Source: Candidatus Poseidoniales archaeon (lineage in GTDB: Archaea; Thermoplasmatota; Poseidoniia; Poseidoniales; Thalassarchaeaceae). From it: 33,664 nt of DNA. The position numbers and the translations under genes are program-made. This document shows, piece by piece, positions 16,855 to 25,077 of this stretch (position 1 is its first letter; every line of letters begins with the position of its first letter). Where the stretch lies: contig DUDF01000038.1 of NCBI GenBank assembly GCA_012959435.1, positions 1 through 33,664 on the forward strand. Reading direction: 5' to 3'. The notes below the pieces were generated by a model that saw nothing but the letters and a program-made list of their open reading frames with translations, was not told where the DNA came from and did not search any database.

Positions 16855-17883
16855 ATGGGAGACAAATCCAAACCCAAGCGAGGTAGCATGGCTTTCGGCC
16901 CGCGTAAGCGTGCACGTAGGCAGACAGGTAGAGTCAAATCCTGGCCAAGTAATGGGAATGGGGAAGTCAAAATACAGGGTTTCGCAGGATACAAAGCTGG
17001 GATGAGCCACGTTTTAATTCGTGACGAAAATCCAGGCAGTCCTAGTGCGGGTCAAGAAATCCGTAGGGCAGTAACAATTGTGGAGACTCCACCATTACAG
17101 ATTCTCGGTATCCGCGGATACCACCAAACATACTACGGCAAGCAAACTGCTGGAGAGGCATGGGCTTCTGGCGAAGAAATCGCTGAAGCACAACCTAACC
17201 TTGTCCGCCGAGTACCTGCACGTAAAACTCACGATACTAAAGAGCATATCAATGCCCTCAAAGAAATGGCAGAAAAGGGCGCACTGTGTGAAGTTCGCCT
17301 AATAGTCTCAACTCAACCTACTAAGGTCAAGTCAATCCCAACCAAGACTCCAAACATCATGGAACTTGGTCTAAACGGTAGTGATCTCGCTAGCCGTATT
17401 GCATGGGCTGAAGAAAGACTTGGTCAAACACTGAAAGTTTCAGATGTCTTTTCCAATGGTAATGATCTCGATGTTATCGCTGTCACCAAAGGGAAGGGTT
17501 GGCAAGGTTCAATCAAGCGATGGGGAATTAAACTCCTAAGCCACAAAAACAGCAAGCGCCGCCGTCAAGGTGGAAACATGGGTGACTTCGGTACAGCATA
17601 CGTTCGAAAGACTATTCGTCAAGCAGGTCAAACAGGGTACCACCAGCGTACCGAGTATAACAAGAAGGTCATTCGTGTGTCTTCACCTGATGAAGATGAG
17701 GTTACTCCAGATGGTGGTTTCCTAAAATATGGAGAAGTTACTAACGATTACATCATTGTCCAAGGTAGCCTTCCAGGACCATCCAAGAGACTTCTAAGAT
17801 TCCGTGAATCAGTACGTCCACGCAAGACACAGGACCCTGTGGACATCACTTACGTCAGTACATCAAGCAAGCAGGGGGTCTGA
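16855..17883 (+). CDS. rpl3: 50S ribosomal protein L3 (uL3)
   Basis: First gene of the operon; early-assembling large-subunit protein near the peptidyl transferase centre. It has 342 aa from the ATG at 16855, chosen because GGAGG (16842-16846) sits 8 nt upstream; the earlier in-frame ATG at 16840 would overlap that site. Family signatures include the N-terminal KRGSMAFGPRKRARR, FAGYKAGMSHV, VTKGKGWQGSIKRWG (the conserved G-x-G loop) and the C-terminal GSLPGPSKRLLRFRES. Length agrees with archaeal L3. The L4 gene follows after 2 nt. Confidence 0.97.
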   Translation: MGDKSKPKRGSMAFGPRKRARRQTGRVKSWPSNGNGEVKIQGFAGYKAGMSHVLIRDENPGSPSAGQEIRRAVTIVETPPLQILGIRGYHQTYYGKQTAGEAWASGEEIAEAQPNLVRRVPARKTHDTKEHINALKEMAEKGALCEVRLIVSTQPTKVKSIPTKTPNIMELGLNGSDLASRIAWAEERLGQTLKVSDVFSNGNDLDVIAVTKGKGWQGSIKRWGIKLLSHKNSKRRRQGGNMGDFGTAYVRKTIRQAGQTGYHQRTEYNKKVIRVSSPDEDEVTPDGGFLKYGEVTNDYIIVQGSLPGPSKRLLRFRESVRPRKTQDPVDITYVSTSSKQGV

Positions 17884-17885
17884 AG

Positions 17886-18764
17886 ATGAAAGTTAAGATG
17901 TTGAATTTGGTCAATAGCGTTGACCAAGAAGAGTTTGAAGCAGGTTTACTTTCAGAACAGTATTCTGTTGCTGCTAAGGCTGGAAAGGCAATTGAATTGC
18001 CAGATTGTTTCTCTTCAGACATTAGAGTCCAAGTAGTACGCGATGCAGTACAATCTGCTCGTGCTAACCGCCGTCAGGCGTATGGGCACAATCGCCACGT
18101 TGGGCGACGTAACCCGGTAGCGGGTATGAAGCACAGCGTAGAGTGGTGGGGTAAGGGTAGAGGTGTTGCCCGAATTATGAGAAAGACTGGCCAAAGCACT
18201 GGTGCAGAAAACCCTCACACACGTGGTGGCCGTAGAGCACATGGTCCAAAGGTCGAGAAAGACTGGACTATGAAAGTCAACTCAAAAGTTCGCAAGCAAG
18301 CTCGCAACTCTGCGATTGCTGCTACAATTAATACTGAAACAGTGGCTAACCGTGGCCACCAATTTTCTGACGATGTTAAATTCCCAATCATCATTGATGG
18401 TTATTCAGAAGAGCGAGATGGTAAGAAAGAGAAATACGATGTTGAAAGCATCCCTCTAACTTACTCTACACGCAAGTTCATCGCTATGATGGAAGGACTA
18501 GGTCTTGGCGCAGATTTGAATCGTGCAAAGGATGGTCGTAACATTCGTGCAGGTAAGGGTAAGATGCGCGGCCGTCGTCGCCGAACACCAAAGTCAGTTT
18601 TACTTGTAGTCGGACAACGAGACGGACTAGCAAAGGCTGCTAGCAATGTTTCTGGAGTTGATGTCGTGGCTGCTAAGGATCTCTCAGCCGAGGACTTAGC
18701 ACCTGGCGGAGATATTGGTCGTCTTACTGTTTGGACTAAGTCAGCCATTGAGGCACTGGAGTGA
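17886..18764 (+). CDS. rpl4: 50S ribosomal protein L4 (uL4)
   Basis: Large-subunit protein whose extended loop lines the exit tunnel; 292 aa. The tunnel-loop segment is visible as ANRRQAYGHNRHVGRRNPV and the following basic, glycine-rich stretch (WWGKGRGVARIMRKTGQS, ENPHTRGGRRAHGPKVEKDW). The C-terminal nucleotide-fold half contains KSVLLVVGQRDGL. In several archaea and bacteria L4 regulates its operon, but nothing here demonstrates that. Its TGA stop overlaps the region just before the L23 start. Confidence 0.96.
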   Translation: MKVKMLNLVNSVDQEEFEAGLLSEQYSVAAKAGKAIELPDCFSSDIRVQVVRDAVQSARANRRQAYGHNRHVGRRNPVAGMKHSVEWWGKGRGVARIMRKTGQSTGAENPHTRGGRRAHGPKVEKDWTMKVNSKVRKQARNSAIAATINTETVANRGHQFSDDVKFPIIIDGYSEERDGKKEKYDVESIPLTYSTRKFIAMMEGLGLGADLNRAKDGRNIRAGKGKMRGRRRRTPKSVLLVVGQRDGLAKAASNVSGVDVVAAKDLSAEDLAPGGDIGRLTVWTKSAIEALE

Positions 18765-18769
18765 TTGAA

Positions 18770-19057
18770 ATGGATCCATACAAAGTTATCGTAATGCCTT
18801 GGATTACCGAGAAGTCTCTCGAGGCTCGCCGAGTAGCGGATGTTGAGGAAGGATACTTCCAGAATAACAACCGCCTCGAATTTATTGTTCATGCTGATGC
18901 TACTAAGGCAGATATCAAGGGGGCTGTTGAGCGCCTGTTAGATGTCAAGGTAGCAAAGGTAAACACCCGCATTTCCAAAATAGGCAAGCATGCCAGCGTC
19001 AAGATGGCGCCAGGATATGATGCGGATGTAGCGGCACAAAAGTTGAGTGCTTTCTGA
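18770..19057 (+). CDS. rpl23: 50S ribosomal protein L23 (uL23)
   Basis: Protein at the tunnel exit that docks SRP and the translocon. It has 95 aa from the ATG at 18770, preceded by GGAGTGAT (18758-18765); a GTG at 18761 would add three residues but lies inside that Shine-Dalgarno. Motifs are WITEKSLEAR, the strand LEFIVHADATKADIKGAVE and VAKVNTRIS. The length is slightly above the archaeal norm because of the insert DVEEGYFQNNN. Confidence 0.95.
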   Translation: MDPYKVIVMPWITEKSLEARRVADVEEGYFQNNNRLEFIVHADATKADIKGAVERLLDVKVAKVNTRISKIGKHASVKMAPGYDADVAAQKLSAF

Positions 19058-19073
19058 TTAAGGTGGTGAAGAG

Positions 19074-19793
19074 ATGGGAAAACGTATTCGTGCACAGCGC
19101 AGAGGTTCAAGCCCCAAGAACAGAGTTTCTAGTCATCGCTTCCCCGGTGAGTCACGCATCCCGCGTGGTGTAGAGGAAGTGGGTACTGTGATGGAGCTAG
19201 TTCACAGTCCTGTACACACCGCTCCCCTAGTTAGGGTTCGTTTTGAAGACGGGCGTGAAACTCACTTGGTTGCAACCGAAGGGATTGCAGTCGGCCAAGA
19301 GATTGCAATTGGTGGAAATGTCAAACTCAAGCCAGGTAATATCACAGAACTTGGACAGATTCCAGAAGGAACACCCATCAACAACGTGGAACTTCGCCCT
19401 GGTGACGGTGGCCGAATTGCTCGTAGTGGTGGTAATTCCGCAACTTTAGAAACACGTATGGGTGATAGAGTAAGAATTCGAATGCCTTCAGGTAATCTGA
19501 AGGATTTGCCAGCAAAATGCCGTGCAGCCATCGGTATACTTGCTGGACATGGCCGCTCAGAGAAGCCTCTGATGAAGGCTGGGGCGGCACACTACAAGGC
19601 AAAGGCTCGTGGGAAACCCTACCCTAAAGTTAGCGGTGTGGCGATGAACCCTGTTGACCACCCTCACGGTGGAGGTAACCATCAGGCGGTTCACGGACCA
19701 AACTCAATTGCGCGCACTGCACCACCCGGTCAGAAGGTCGGGCACATTGCGCCAAGTCGCACTGGAAAGACGCGAGGGAAAAAGAAGGAGTGA
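19074..19793 (+). CDS. rpl2: 50S ribosomal protein L2 (uL2)
   Basis: Core large-subunit protein required for subunit joining and peptidyl transfer; 239 aa, normal for archaea. Conserved segments are the basic start GKRIRAQRRG, the OB-fold and SH3 barrel regions (LVRVRFEDGRETHLVATEGI, GRIARSGGNSATL) and the highly conserved AMNPVDHPHGGGNHQAVHG with the functional His. GGTGGTGAAG precedes the ATG. The S19 gene follows after 6 nt. Confidence 0.97.
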   Translation: MGKRIRAQRRGSSPKNRVSSHRFPGESRIPRGVEEVGTVMELVHSPVHTAPLVRVRFEDGRETHLVATEGIAVGQEIAIGGNVKLKPGNITELGQIPEGTPINNVELRPGDGGRIARSGGNSATLETRMGDRVRIRMPSGNLKDLPAKCRAAIGILAGHGRSEKPLMKAGAAHYKAKARGKPYPKVSGVAMNPVDHPHGGGNHQAVHGPNSIARTAPPGQKVGHIAPSRTGKTRGKKKE

Positions 19794-19799
19794 TGATTC

Positions 19800-20300
19800 A
19801 TGGCAAGAAGAAGGAGCAAGGGATTCCGCAAGCCGAAGGCAGTCCGCCGTGCAGCAAGGAAGAGAAAGATGGGTGTGGCAGAACGCCGCAAGATAGAGTT
19901 CACCTATCGCGGTTACACAATCTCAGAGTTGCAGCAAATGCCACTTTACCCTCCTGATGATGGTTCTGACCAAGTCAGTATCATTGAGTTGGTACCTTCT
20001 CGTGTCCGCCGTACTCTAGACCGTGGTCTACCACGTGAATGTGAGCATTTCTTGGAGCGAATCACAGAAGCTGAAACAGATAAGGTGGTTCGTACACACC
20101 GTAGAGATATGCCAGTTCTACCTGTCATGGTTGGTAAATCAATTGGAATTTACAATGGCAGAGATTTCGTTAATATCGAAGTTCAGCCAGAGATGCTTGG
20201 TCATTATCTAGGCGAGTTTGCATTAACTCGCCGTAAGCCTGTCCACACAGGCCCCGGTGTTGGTGCTACCCGGTCAAGTAAGCACGTGGCATTGAAGTGA
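19800..20300 (+). CDS. rps19: 30S ribosomal protein S19 (uS19)
   Basis: Small-subunit head protein that binds 16S rRNA and contacts the A-site finger. It has 166 aa, somewhat longer than most archaeal S19 because of a very basic N-terminal extension (ARRRSKGFRKPKAVRRAARKR). Family motifs are KIEFTYRGYTISELQQM, the RTHRRDMPVLPVMVGKSIGI core with the following YNGRDFVNIEV, EFALTRRKPVHTGPGVGATR and the basic C-terminus. The ATG at 19800 lies 7 nt after the L2 stop, with GGAGTGATG upstream. Confidence 0.95.
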   Translation: MARRRSKGFRKPKAVRRAARKRKMGVAERRKIEFTYRGYTISELQQMPLYPPDDGSDQVSIIELVPSRVRRTLDRGLPRECEHFLERITEAETDKVVRTHRRDMPVLPVMVGKSIGIYNGRDFVNIEVQPEMLGHYLGEFALTRRKPVHTGPGVGATRSSKHVALK

Positions 20301-20310
20301 GGTGAAAAGG

Positions 20311-20841
20311 ATGAGCAGAGATAGAAGTAAACCGCAATCTGGCTACACCCAATTTTTGACAGGTAGCCGTCTAGCAACCGCACGTGTAACTGATGTAGAT
20401 GTTCATCACAAACACTGTGTGCAAATCGCTCGCAAACTGAAGGGCATGTATGCTGGTTCAGCAATTGAGTTCCTAGAGGATGTCATTGCTAAGAAGAAAG
20501 CAGTTCCCTATGTTGTGCGATCCCGACAAGGCCGAGGTGGAAACACCATGGCTGGGCACCGAAAAGGAAAGATGGGGCCAGGTCGCTATCCTAGAAACGC
20601 TTCACGAGTCTACATCAAATTAATTCAAAGTGCTATGGATAATGCTCGTCAACATCACGAAGACATAGAGGCAGAAGAGATGCAAATCACTCATCTTGCT
20701 GCACACCGTGGACAGATTGCTCGACACCAGCGCCCTCGTGCGCGTGGGCGCGCTACAGCATCAAATCATTACAAGGTAAATCTTGAATTATTCCTTGAGT
20801 ACTTTGGTGACGATGATTCAGATGATGATGGGGATTTCTGA
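20311..20841 (+). CDS. rpl22: 50S ribosomal protein L22 (uL22)
   Basis: Exit-tunnel protein, 176 aa from the ATG at 20311, which is preceded by GAGGTGA; a GTG at 20302 is within the Shine-Dalgarno region and disfavoured. Archaeal/eukaryotic L17-type features are ARVTDVDVHHKHCVQIARKL, GRYPRNASRVYIKLIQSAMDNA and the tunnel hairpin HRGQIARHQRPRARGRATAS. It has a short acidic C-terminal tail (DDDSDDDGDF). Confidence 0.95.
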   Translation: MSRDRSKPQSGYTQFLTGSRLATARVTDVDVHHKHCVQIARKLKGMYAGSAIEFLEDVIAKKKAVPYVVRSRQGRGGNTMAGHRKGKMGPGRYPRNASRVYIKLIQSAMDNARQHHEDIEAEEMQITHLAAHRGQIARHQRPRARGRATASNHYKVNLELFLEYFGDDDSDDDGDF

Positions 20842-20854
20842 GGGGGCATAAATA

Positions 20855-21769
20855 ATGGCAAAAGTAAACCAAATACGTCATTTCGTTGACCGCAATGTAG
20901 AGCGCCAATTGGTGCGCGAATATCTTCTGAAGGAGACAGAGCGCGCTGGTTTTGGTGGATTACACTTTGAGCGTGCTTTCGATAATACATCAATTTGCAC
21001 GAAGGTCACTTTGCAGGCTGAAAGAGTTGGTATGGTAATTGGCCGTCGTGGAAAGATCATCAATGAACTACAGCGCCGTATCCGTACCGATTTCAATTTG
21101 GAAAATCCAAAATTACAGGTTGAAGAGATTGAGAATCCAGCATTAAATGCACAAGTAATGGCAAGCAAGTTGGCTAGCGCTCTTGAACGTGGATGGTACT
21201 TCCGCCGAGCAGGACACAGCAGTGTTCTCAATGTTATTGAGGCTGGTGCGAAAGGTTGCCTAATCATTATCGCAGGTAAATTAACAGGTTCACGGCACCG
21301 TACTGAGAAGTTCCTCAAGGGGCACATCAAGTTTTGCGGGGAGACTGCACTTACACACATGGATGTTGGCCAATCTACTGCTGTTGTAAAACTTGGAACT
21401 ATTGGTTGCACTGTTGCCATCATGAAGCCAGGTACAAAACTACCTCATGAAGTTGATATCATAAGCAGAATCGATGCAGGTCTGGGGCCATATCTTGCCC
21501 CAGCAATGGCTGGGACAGAAGGCACAGAAGATATTATTGAAGAATCACTTTCAGATGAAGAAGCAGCAACAGAATTGGAATCACTTGAGAAACTAAAAGA
21601 GGACCAAGAAGCAGTTGATGAAGAACCTGCAGAAGCAGAAGCAGAAGAACCTGCAGAAGAACCTGCAGAAGCAGAAGCAGAAGAACCTGCAGAAGCAGAA
21701 GCAGAAGAACCTGCAGAAGCAGAGTCTACCGATGCTGAAACACCACAAGAAGAGGAGGTAGTTGAATGA
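20855..21769 (+). CDS. rps3: 30S ribosomal protein S3 (uS3) with acidic repeat tail
   Basis: Small-subunit head protein at the mRNA entry tunnel. It has 304 aa, of which about 215 are the conserved protein: N-terminal KVNQIRHFVDRNVERQLVREY, KH domain with VGMVIGRRGKIINELQRRI, and the C-terminal domain AGKLTGSRHRTEKFLKGHIK. The last 80 or so residues are acidic and low-complexity, made of EPAEAEAE repeats. Its stop overlaps the L29 start (ATGA-type), indicating coupled translation. Confidence 0.96.
   Translation: MAKVNQIRHFVDRNVERQLVREYLLKETERAGFGGLHFERAFDNTSICTKVTLQAERVGMVIGRRGKIINELQRRIRTDFNLENPKLQVEEIENPALNAQVMASKLASALERGWYFRRAGHSSVLNVIEAGAKGCLIIIAGKLTGSRHRTEKFLKGHIKFCGETALTHMDVGQSTAVVKLGTIGCTVAIMKPGTKLPHEVDIISRIDAGLGPYLAPAMAGTEGTEDIIEESLSDEEAATELESLEKLKEDQEAVDEEPAEAEAEEPAEEPAEAEAEEPAEAEAEEPAEAESTDAETPQEEEVVE
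21623..21724 (+). repeat. In-frame 24-bp repeats in the S3 tail
   Basis: The unit GAACCTGCAGAAGCAGAAGCAGAA occurs three times in full (21623, 21659, 21683), with a 12-bp partial unit at 21647 and a further partial copy from 21707. It encodes EPAEAEAE. Near-perfect nucleotide identity suggests recent expansion by slippage. Confidence 0.85.
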
Positions 21770-21969
21770 CGCACCTCTCGAATCGTGAAATTGACAATAT
21801 GTCTCTTGAGGCACGTAATAAACGCCTGAATGAACTGCAAGAGGAGATGCTTCTCCTGCGCGCAGAGCAAGCACTGGGTGGTTCAGCAAGCAATCCAGGG
21901 TCGTACAAACAAGTGAAGAGAAGTATCGCACGTCTCAAAACAAAGATGCTAGAAGCAAGACAGGAGTAG
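21766..21969 (+). CDS. rpl29: 50S ribosomal protein L29 (uL29)
   Basis: Small helical-hairpin protein at the tunnel exit, 67 aa, normal size. Two helices are evident, with LNELQEEMLLLRAEQALGG and YKQVKRSIARLKTKMLEARQ. The start overlaps the S3 stop by 4 nt. The aIF1 gene begins 8 nt after the stop. Confidence 0.93.
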   Translation: MTHLSNREIDNMSLEARNKRLNELQEEMLLLRAEQALGGSASNPGSYKQVKRSIARLKTKMLEARQE

Positions 21970-21976
21970 GAAATTA

Positions 21977-22276
21977 ATGGCAAGTATCTGCAATCTATGC
22001 GGCCTACCTGAAGAATTATGTATTTGTCAAGAAATAGCAAAGGAGCAACAAAAAGCAATAATTTCAACTGTTAGAAGGAGGTATGGTAAAATGGTCACAA
22101 TCGTAGAAGGCATAGAAGATACTGCAATTGATATTAACAAACTTGCCAAGACTCTGAAGTCTTCATGTGCTAGTGGTGGCACAGTTAAAGGAAGAGTCAT
22201 TGAACTTCAAGGAGACCACAAGAAAAGGGTCGCCAAAGTACTGCAGCAAAATGGTTACCAGGTGGAGGTGCGCTAA
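21977..22276 (+). CDS. Translation initiation factor aIF1 (SUI1 family)
   Basis: Start-codon fidelity factor that binds the small subunit; 99 aa. The N-terminus carries the archaeal Cys5-x2-Cys8 and Cys15-x-Cys17 pattern (CNLCGLPEELCIC), a putative metal site. The SUI1 core includes VTIVEGIEDTAIDINKLAKTL, SSCASGGTVKGRVIELQGDH and the C-terminal VLQQNGYQVEVR. Its position between L29 and Rpp29 matches the common archaeal order. The stop abuts the next ATG exactly. Confidence 0.94.
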   Translation: MASICNLCGLPEELCICQEIAKEQQKAIISTVRRRYGKMVTIVEGIEDTAIDINKLAKTLKSSCASGGTVKGRVIELQGDHKKRVAKVLQQNGYQVEVR

Positions 22277-22531
22277 ATGGAACATTGGCATACTTCATGG
22301 TTAGCTCGTACTCTAGAGGTGGTATCCTCCACTGACCCTAGTTTAGTAGGACGCTCAGGTATTGTGGTTAGCGAATCACGTAATACCGTCACAGTTGAGG
22401 AGCACGATGGTATGTCCATTTTTGCTAAGAATACAATCCAATTCACAATCGACAACAGTGAACCTGTTGTTGGGTCTATGGTCTGTCAAAGGCCAGAAGA
22501 CAGAATTCAAAGAAAGTATAGGAGGAACTGA
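22277..22531 (+). CDS. rnp1: RNase P protein component 1 (Rpp29/Pop4)
   Basis: Protein subunit of archaeal RNase P, which matures tRNA 5' ends; 84 aa. The Sm-like barrel is recognised by SLVGRSGIVVSESRNTVTV and the following SIFAKNTIQFTI, then the C-terminal GSMVCQRPEDRIQRKYRR. It is placed between aIF1 and S17 as in other euryarchaea. No spacing from the preceding stop and 1 nt to the S17 start. Confidence 0.92.
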   Translation: MEHWHTSWLARTLEVVSSTDPSLVGRSGIVVSESRNTVTVEEHDGMSIFAKNTIQFTIDNSEPVVGSMVCQRPEDRIQRKYRRN

Positions 22532-22532
22532 A

Positions 22533-22865
22533 ATGCGAGACATCGGTATTGACGTGATAGAGCCGAAGGGCGAATGGGATGGCGATTCAAATTGCCCATT
22601 CTATGGAAGTTTGAGGGTCCGTGGCCAGATTATTGAAGGGACTGTGTCAAGAGTTGGCATGTTGCAAACAATTGTTGTAGAGCGACAACATACTCGTCAC
22701 ATGAAGAAGTTCGAGAGAATTGAGAAGAGAACCCGCCGATATTCAGCTCATTTACCAAGTTGTATTGGGGACATAAATGTGGGGGATTCCGTACGAATTA
22801 TGGAATGCCGCCCAATTTCCAAGACAGTGACTTTCTGTGTTATTGAGAGAGGTGTGTCAGAATGA
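22533..22865 (+). CDS. rps17: 30S ribosomal protein S17 (uS17)
   Basis: Primary 16S-binding OB-fold protein, 110 aa from the ATG at 22533, with GGAGG at 22521-22525. The longer open frame upstream (from 22362) overlaps the RNase P gene and is not coding. Signatures are CPFYGSLRVRGQIIEGTVSR, QHTRHMKKFERIEKRTRRYSA and GDSVRIMECRPISKTVTF. The stop overlaps the L14 start (ATGA). Confidence 0.95.
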   Translation: MRDIGIDVIEPKGEWDGDSNCPFYGSLRVRGQIIEGTVSRVGMLQTIVVERQHTRHMKKFERIEKRTRRYSAHLPSCIGDINVGDSVRIMECRPISKTVTFCVIERGVSE

Positions 22866-23263
22866 AGGGAATTTCAAGTCGTGTAACTCGTGGTCTGCCA
22901 ACAGAGTCAAAGATGAATTGTATTGACAACAGCGGAGCAAAAATTGTTCAGTTGATTTCAGTGCTAAATCTCGGTGGGGTTGCTCGCCGATATCCATCAG
23001 CAGGTGTTGGTGACATGATTAACGTCACAGTTCGAAAAGGAACTCCAGAACGCCGCCGACAAATTTTCCGCGCAGTAGTTGTACGTCAGAGGCGTGCATA
23101 CGCCCGGTCAGACGGAACTCGTGTACAGTTCGAAGACAACGCATGTGTGTTAGTATCCAACGAGCGTGGAGAATTGATTGGAACTGATATCAAGGGACCT
23201 GTTTCCCGTGAATCAGCAGAAAGGTGGCCAAGGATCGCAGCAACTGCGAAACAAATTGTTTGA
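22862..23263 (+). CDS. rpl14: 50S ribosomal protein L14 (uL14)
   Basis: Large-subunit interface protein, 133 aa. Motifs include RGLPTESKMNCIDNSGAKIVQ, GDMINVTVRKGTPERRRQIF, the following VVRQRRAYARSDGTRVQFEDN and GTDIKGPVSRESAERWPRIA. Overlapping start with S17; L24 begins 6 nt after its stop. Confidence 0.97.
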   Translation: MKGISSRVTRGLPTESKMNCIDNSGAKIVQLISVLNLGGVARRYPSAGVGDMINVTVRKGTPERRRQIFRAVVVRQRRAYARSDGTRVQFEDNACVLVSNERGELIGTDIKGPVSRESAERWPRIAATAKQIV

Positions 23264-23269
23264 GGTGAT

Positions 23270-23695
23270 ATGATGAGTAGTACAAAACCAAACAAGCAGC
23301 GAAAGAACGCAGCAAACGCGCCAACTCACATCAAGCGCAAGCGTATACGTGCTCGCTGCCTTGACCCAGCATTCCCTAATGTTCGCAATGTCACTATTCG
23401 AGTTGGTGACGATGTAACTGTACACAGAGGTGACTGGGGTAACCCTGGTCATGACAAGGATGAGGGCGGCAAGCGTCTTGGTGGTACCCGTGGTAAGGAA
23501 GGGATTGAAGCCAAAGTCATCGCTGTTGACATCAAGACTGGACGTATCTTCGTAGAAGGTGTGAGTCATTCAACCGCTGAAAGCAAAGCAGAAGGAATCC
23601 CACTACATGCATCCAATGTTATTGTTACTAAAATTGATGATGGCGATGTTGTCCGATTGAAGAAGTTGGAAGAGCGAAATGGAGGCGATGAATAA
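23270..23695 (+). CDS. rpl24: 50S ribosomal protein L24 (uL24)
   Basis: Assembly-initiator protein with a KOW SH3 domain, 141 aa. GAGGTGAT lies just before the tandem ATGATG start, so initiation may occur at 23270 or 23273. The KOW signature is seen around RVGDDVTVHRGDW and the later VIAVDIKTGRIFVEGVSHS. An internal lysine- and glycine-rich loop (DKDEGGKRLGGTRGKEGIE) is longer than in typical L24. Its TAA shares an A with the next ATG. Confidence 0.94.
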   Translation: MMSSTKPNKQRKNAANAPTHIKRKRIRARCLDPAFPNVRNVTIRVGDDVTVHRGDWGNPGHDKDEGGKRLGGTRGKEGIEAKVIAVDIKTGRIFVEGVSHSTAESKAEGIPLHASNVIVTKIDDGDVVRLKKLEERNGGDE

Positions 23696-24387
23696 TGAGT
23701 GCAAATCACAAGAAACGATTAGCAATGCCTCGAAGTTGGGCAGGTGCGCGTAAAACTACTGTTTGGATTTCCAAGCCAGATCCTTCAGGTCACCCGATTG
23801 ACCTTTGCATGTCATTGGCAGTTGTTGTTCGTGATGAACTTGGGCTTGCTCAAACAAAGAGTGAAGTCAAGCGCATGCTTGCAACTCGTAATCTAATGGT
23901 TGATGGTAAAGTACCAAAGAGTGCTGACCGAGGTGTTGGATTAATGGATGTCCTTACAATTGGTGATCAAAACTACCGTTGTATTCTTGACCAAAATGGC
24001 AAACTTCGCTACCCTAAAATCTCAGCGAAAGATGCAAACTCAAAGGTTTGCAGAGTTGATGGGAAGAACACTGTCCGAGGAGGAGTTACTCAATACAACC
24101 TTCATGACGGTAGGAACATCTTAGCTGATGACGCAAATCTCTACAATACTGGTGACAGCCTTGTCATTTCTTTGCCAGACCAGAAGATAATCTCCCATGT
24201 GCCATTCGCAGATGGTACTAATGCCTACTTAGTAGGTGGTAGTCACGTAGGCACTGTAACTGCAATTCAGAGTTTGGCTGTTAAGCGCTCAAGCATGGAA
24301 AACGAAGTTTCCTTTTCTGATTTCGGCACAGTCGAGAGAAACGTGTTCGTAATTGGTGACACGAATTTACCGGAGGTGGATGAATGA
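23695..24387 (+). CDS. rps4e: 30S ribosomal protein S4e (eS4)
   Basis: Archaeal/eukaryotic small-subunit protein, 230 aa. N-terminal KKRLAMPRSWAGARKTTVW, an S4-like RNA-binding domain (TKSEVKRMLATRNLMVDGK), the central domain and a C-terminal KOW segment (FADGTNAYLVGGSHVGTVTA). It occurs between L24 and L5, the standard archaeal position. Overlaps both neighbours by 1-4 nt. Confidence 0.95.
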   Translation: MSANHKKRLAMPRSWAGARKTTVWISKPDPSGHPIDLCMSLAVVVRDELGLAQTKSEVKRMLATRNLMVDGKVPKSADRGVGLMDVLTIGDQNYRCILDQNGKLRYPKISAKDANSKVCRVDGKNTVRGGVTQYNLHDGRNILADDANLYNTGDSLVISLPDQKIISHVPFADGTNAYLVGGSHVGTVTAIQSLAVKRSSMENEVSFSDFGTVERNVFVIGDTNLPEVDE

Positions 24388-24908
24388 GTAATGCTAACCC
24401 TATGCTAGCTCCTCGGATTACTAAGGTCACTTGCCACATTGGTGTTGGTGAAGGTGGTTCCCGACTACAACTTGCAGAACAGGTTCTAACCTTGATTACT
24501 GATGGTAATCCAGTTAGAACAATTGGAAAAACCACAAACCGTGAATTGAAGATTCGCGAAGGCGCTCCAATCGGCTGTAAGGTTACAATGCGTGACCCTG
24601 AAAAAATCAAGAAGTTCCTTGAGGATGCTTTCTGGGTCCGAGAAAAGACTCTACCTGCTTACAATGTTGATATGCAAGGTAACCTATCTTTTGGGGTTGC
24701 AGATTACACAGATTTCCCTGAAATGAAATATGATCCGGATATCGGAATTTTTGGTATGGATATCAATGTAGTTCTTGAGAGGCCTGGTCACAGGGTTAGT
24801 CGTCGCCGACGTTTGAAGGCAAAGGTCCCTATTTCTCACCGTATTACACGCGCAGAAGGACAGACCTGGTTCAAGGACCAGTTCGGTTTGACACTACTGG
24901 AGGAGTGA
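24384..24908 (+). CDS. rpl5: 50S ribosomal protein L5 (uL5)
   Basis: 5S rRNA-binding protein of the central protuberance, 174 aa. Conserved segments are [46 protein letters not shown] and [20 protein letters not shown]. The start overlaps the S4e stop. The S14 ATG follows after 2 nt. Confidence 0.96.
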   Translation: MSNANPMLAPRITKVTCHIGVGEGGSRLQLAEQVLTLITDGNPVRTIGKTTNRELKIREGAPIGCKVTMRDPEKIKKFLEDAFWVREKTLPAYNVDMQGNLSFGVADYTDFPEMKYDPDIGIFGMDINVVLERPGHRVSRRRRLKAKVPISHRITRAEGQTWFKDQFGLTLLEE

Positions 24909-24910
24909 AG

Positions 24911-25063
24911 ATGGGAAAAGATGCAGGAATTCGTATTGGCCGAGAGTCGGGATGCCGACGGTGCGGTCGCAAAAGAGGGATGATTCGCCGCCATGGTCTT
25001 AGGCTATGTCGCCAGTGCTTCCGGGATATCGCGCCGGAAATAGGATTCAAGAAGTACAGTTGA
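24911..25063 (+). CDS. rps14: 30S ribosomal protein S14 type Z (uS14)
   Basis: Short zinc-binding small-subunit protein, 50 aa ([20 protein letters not shown]...IGFKKYS). The four zinc ligands are Cys15, Cys18, Cys33 and Cys36. Basic residues between the pairs ([16 protein letters not shown]) are typical of the archaeal/eukaryotic form. GGAGTGAAG precedes the ATG, and the 14-nt spacer to S8 carries the next Shine-Dalgarno. The length and ligands match the family. Confidence 0.95.
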   Translation: MGKDAGIRIGRESGCRRCGRKRGMIRRHGLRLCRQCFRDIAPEIGFKKYS

Positions 25064-25077
25064 GGAGGGATGAAGAT

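Noticed and set aside
21445-21931. Minus-strand open frames over the S3 tail with Ser/Ala or Cys/Phe repeats
   Set aside because: They are antisense readings of the 24-bp repeat within the S3 gene and have no promoter or ribosome-binding signal.
22362-22532. Upstream extension of S17
   Set aside because: It overlaps the RNase P gene in another frame; GGAGG and an ATG at 22533 define the start.
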